A DNA stretch of 17,486 nt from Pleurotus ostreatus/Saccharomyces cerevisiae fusant. Lineage: Eukaryota; Opisthokonta. Of the stretch, positions 17,319 to 17,486 are shown in pieces. The position numbers were made by a program, and so were the translations under genes. The stretch spans positions 1-17,486 of the forward strand of contig JAMQCK010000699.1 in the NCBI GenBank assembly GCA_024196135.1. Direction: 5' to 3'. The first letter of the stretch is position 1. Each line of letters opens with the position of its first letter. The notes below the pieces were generated by a model. The model made no database searches. It worked only from the letters and a program-made list of their open reading frames with translations, and was not told the origin of the DNA.

Positions 17319-17486
17319 GGCGGTAAGATGAGAGTAAAGAATCCGACGCTCTAATCCTTAATAAACAGGTTTCGCCGAGTCAGTATCCTGATGAGTCAGG
17401 GACTACGATCGAGCAGCCTGGGAAGCGGAGTCAGGGAGAAGACCCAATGTAATTAGCATCGCATAGAATGAAAACGTACGAGGATG
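17319..17486 (-). promoter_or_regulatory. Upstream region of the MFS gene, with an AP-1/Gcn4-type site and a possible intron
   Basis: TGAGTCA (17392-17398), a perfect AP-1/Gcn4-type heptamer, lies about 75 nt before the MFS ATG inside a dyad CCTGATGAGTCAGG. A second half-match GAGTCAG is near 17377. Stress bZIP factors often drive drug-efflux genes in fungi, but regulation here is inference. Further up, 17479-17418 reads on the minus strand as a good intron (GTACGT, a CTAAT branch-like site, CCCAG), so either the MFS leader is spliced or the 3' end of another minus-strand gene enters here. Confidence 0.35.

Noticed and set aside
1..17486. CRISPR arrays, bacterial operons, insertion sequences
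   Set aside because: No regularly spaced repeats; spliceosomal introns and TATA promoters show this is fungal nuclear DNA.

Overview
The window looks like nuclear DNA of a basidiomycete fungus, most likely an agaricomycete. Genes are cut by many short introns (about 41-70 nt, donors mostly GTACGT, GTGAGT or GTATGT), promoters carry TATA boxes, and the gene content is an expanded family of divergent F-box proteins beside an MFS drug:H+ antiporter. All exon models below were built by hand from frame continuity, splice signals and comparison among the paralogs; no database search was possible.

Layout, left to right. 1-249: start of an inverted copy of a repeated unit, here called X (X3). 320-2107: F-box/zinc-finger gene A1. 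2240-4324: a long spacer with decayed coding-like sequence. 4325-5999: F-box/zinc-finger gene B1. 6154-6765: unit X1. 7196-9146: gene A2. 9456-11138: gene B2. 11276-11898: unit X2. 12383-14302: gene A3. 14649-14934: a small unidentified spliced ORF or relic. 15231-17318: a 13-exon MFS transporter. All protein genes are on the minus strand; X1 and X2 run on the plus strand, divergent from the B gene next to each.

The core is an alternating tandem array, read along the minus strand as A3-(X2)-B2-A2-(X1)-B1-A1-(X3). The A3-to-A2 and B2-to-B1 start distances are both about 5.15 kb, so an A+B+X segment was probably duplicated as a block. A and B proteins are distant homologs. Both have an N-terminal F-box, a C-x2-C...C-x3/4-C cluster, a shared 77-nt exon (95 nt in A2) and a C-terminal C2H2-like finger whose last histidine is added by a tiny final exon. 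B proteins have a second C2H2-like finger, split in the same way. They are best read as SCF-type substrate receptors with zinc-binding modules; targets are unknown.

The least expected element is X. It has its own promoter (E-box CACGTG 8-9 nt before a TATA box) and shows no codon-like conservation. Several helices are kept by compensatory changes between copies. The 3' part ends in a hairpin, the sequence AATTTTTGG (an Sm-site match), a 7-nt spacer and a terminal hairpin. I infer a multicopy, Sm-class structured noncoding RNA gene that I cannot match to U1, U2, U4, U5 or telomerase RNA.
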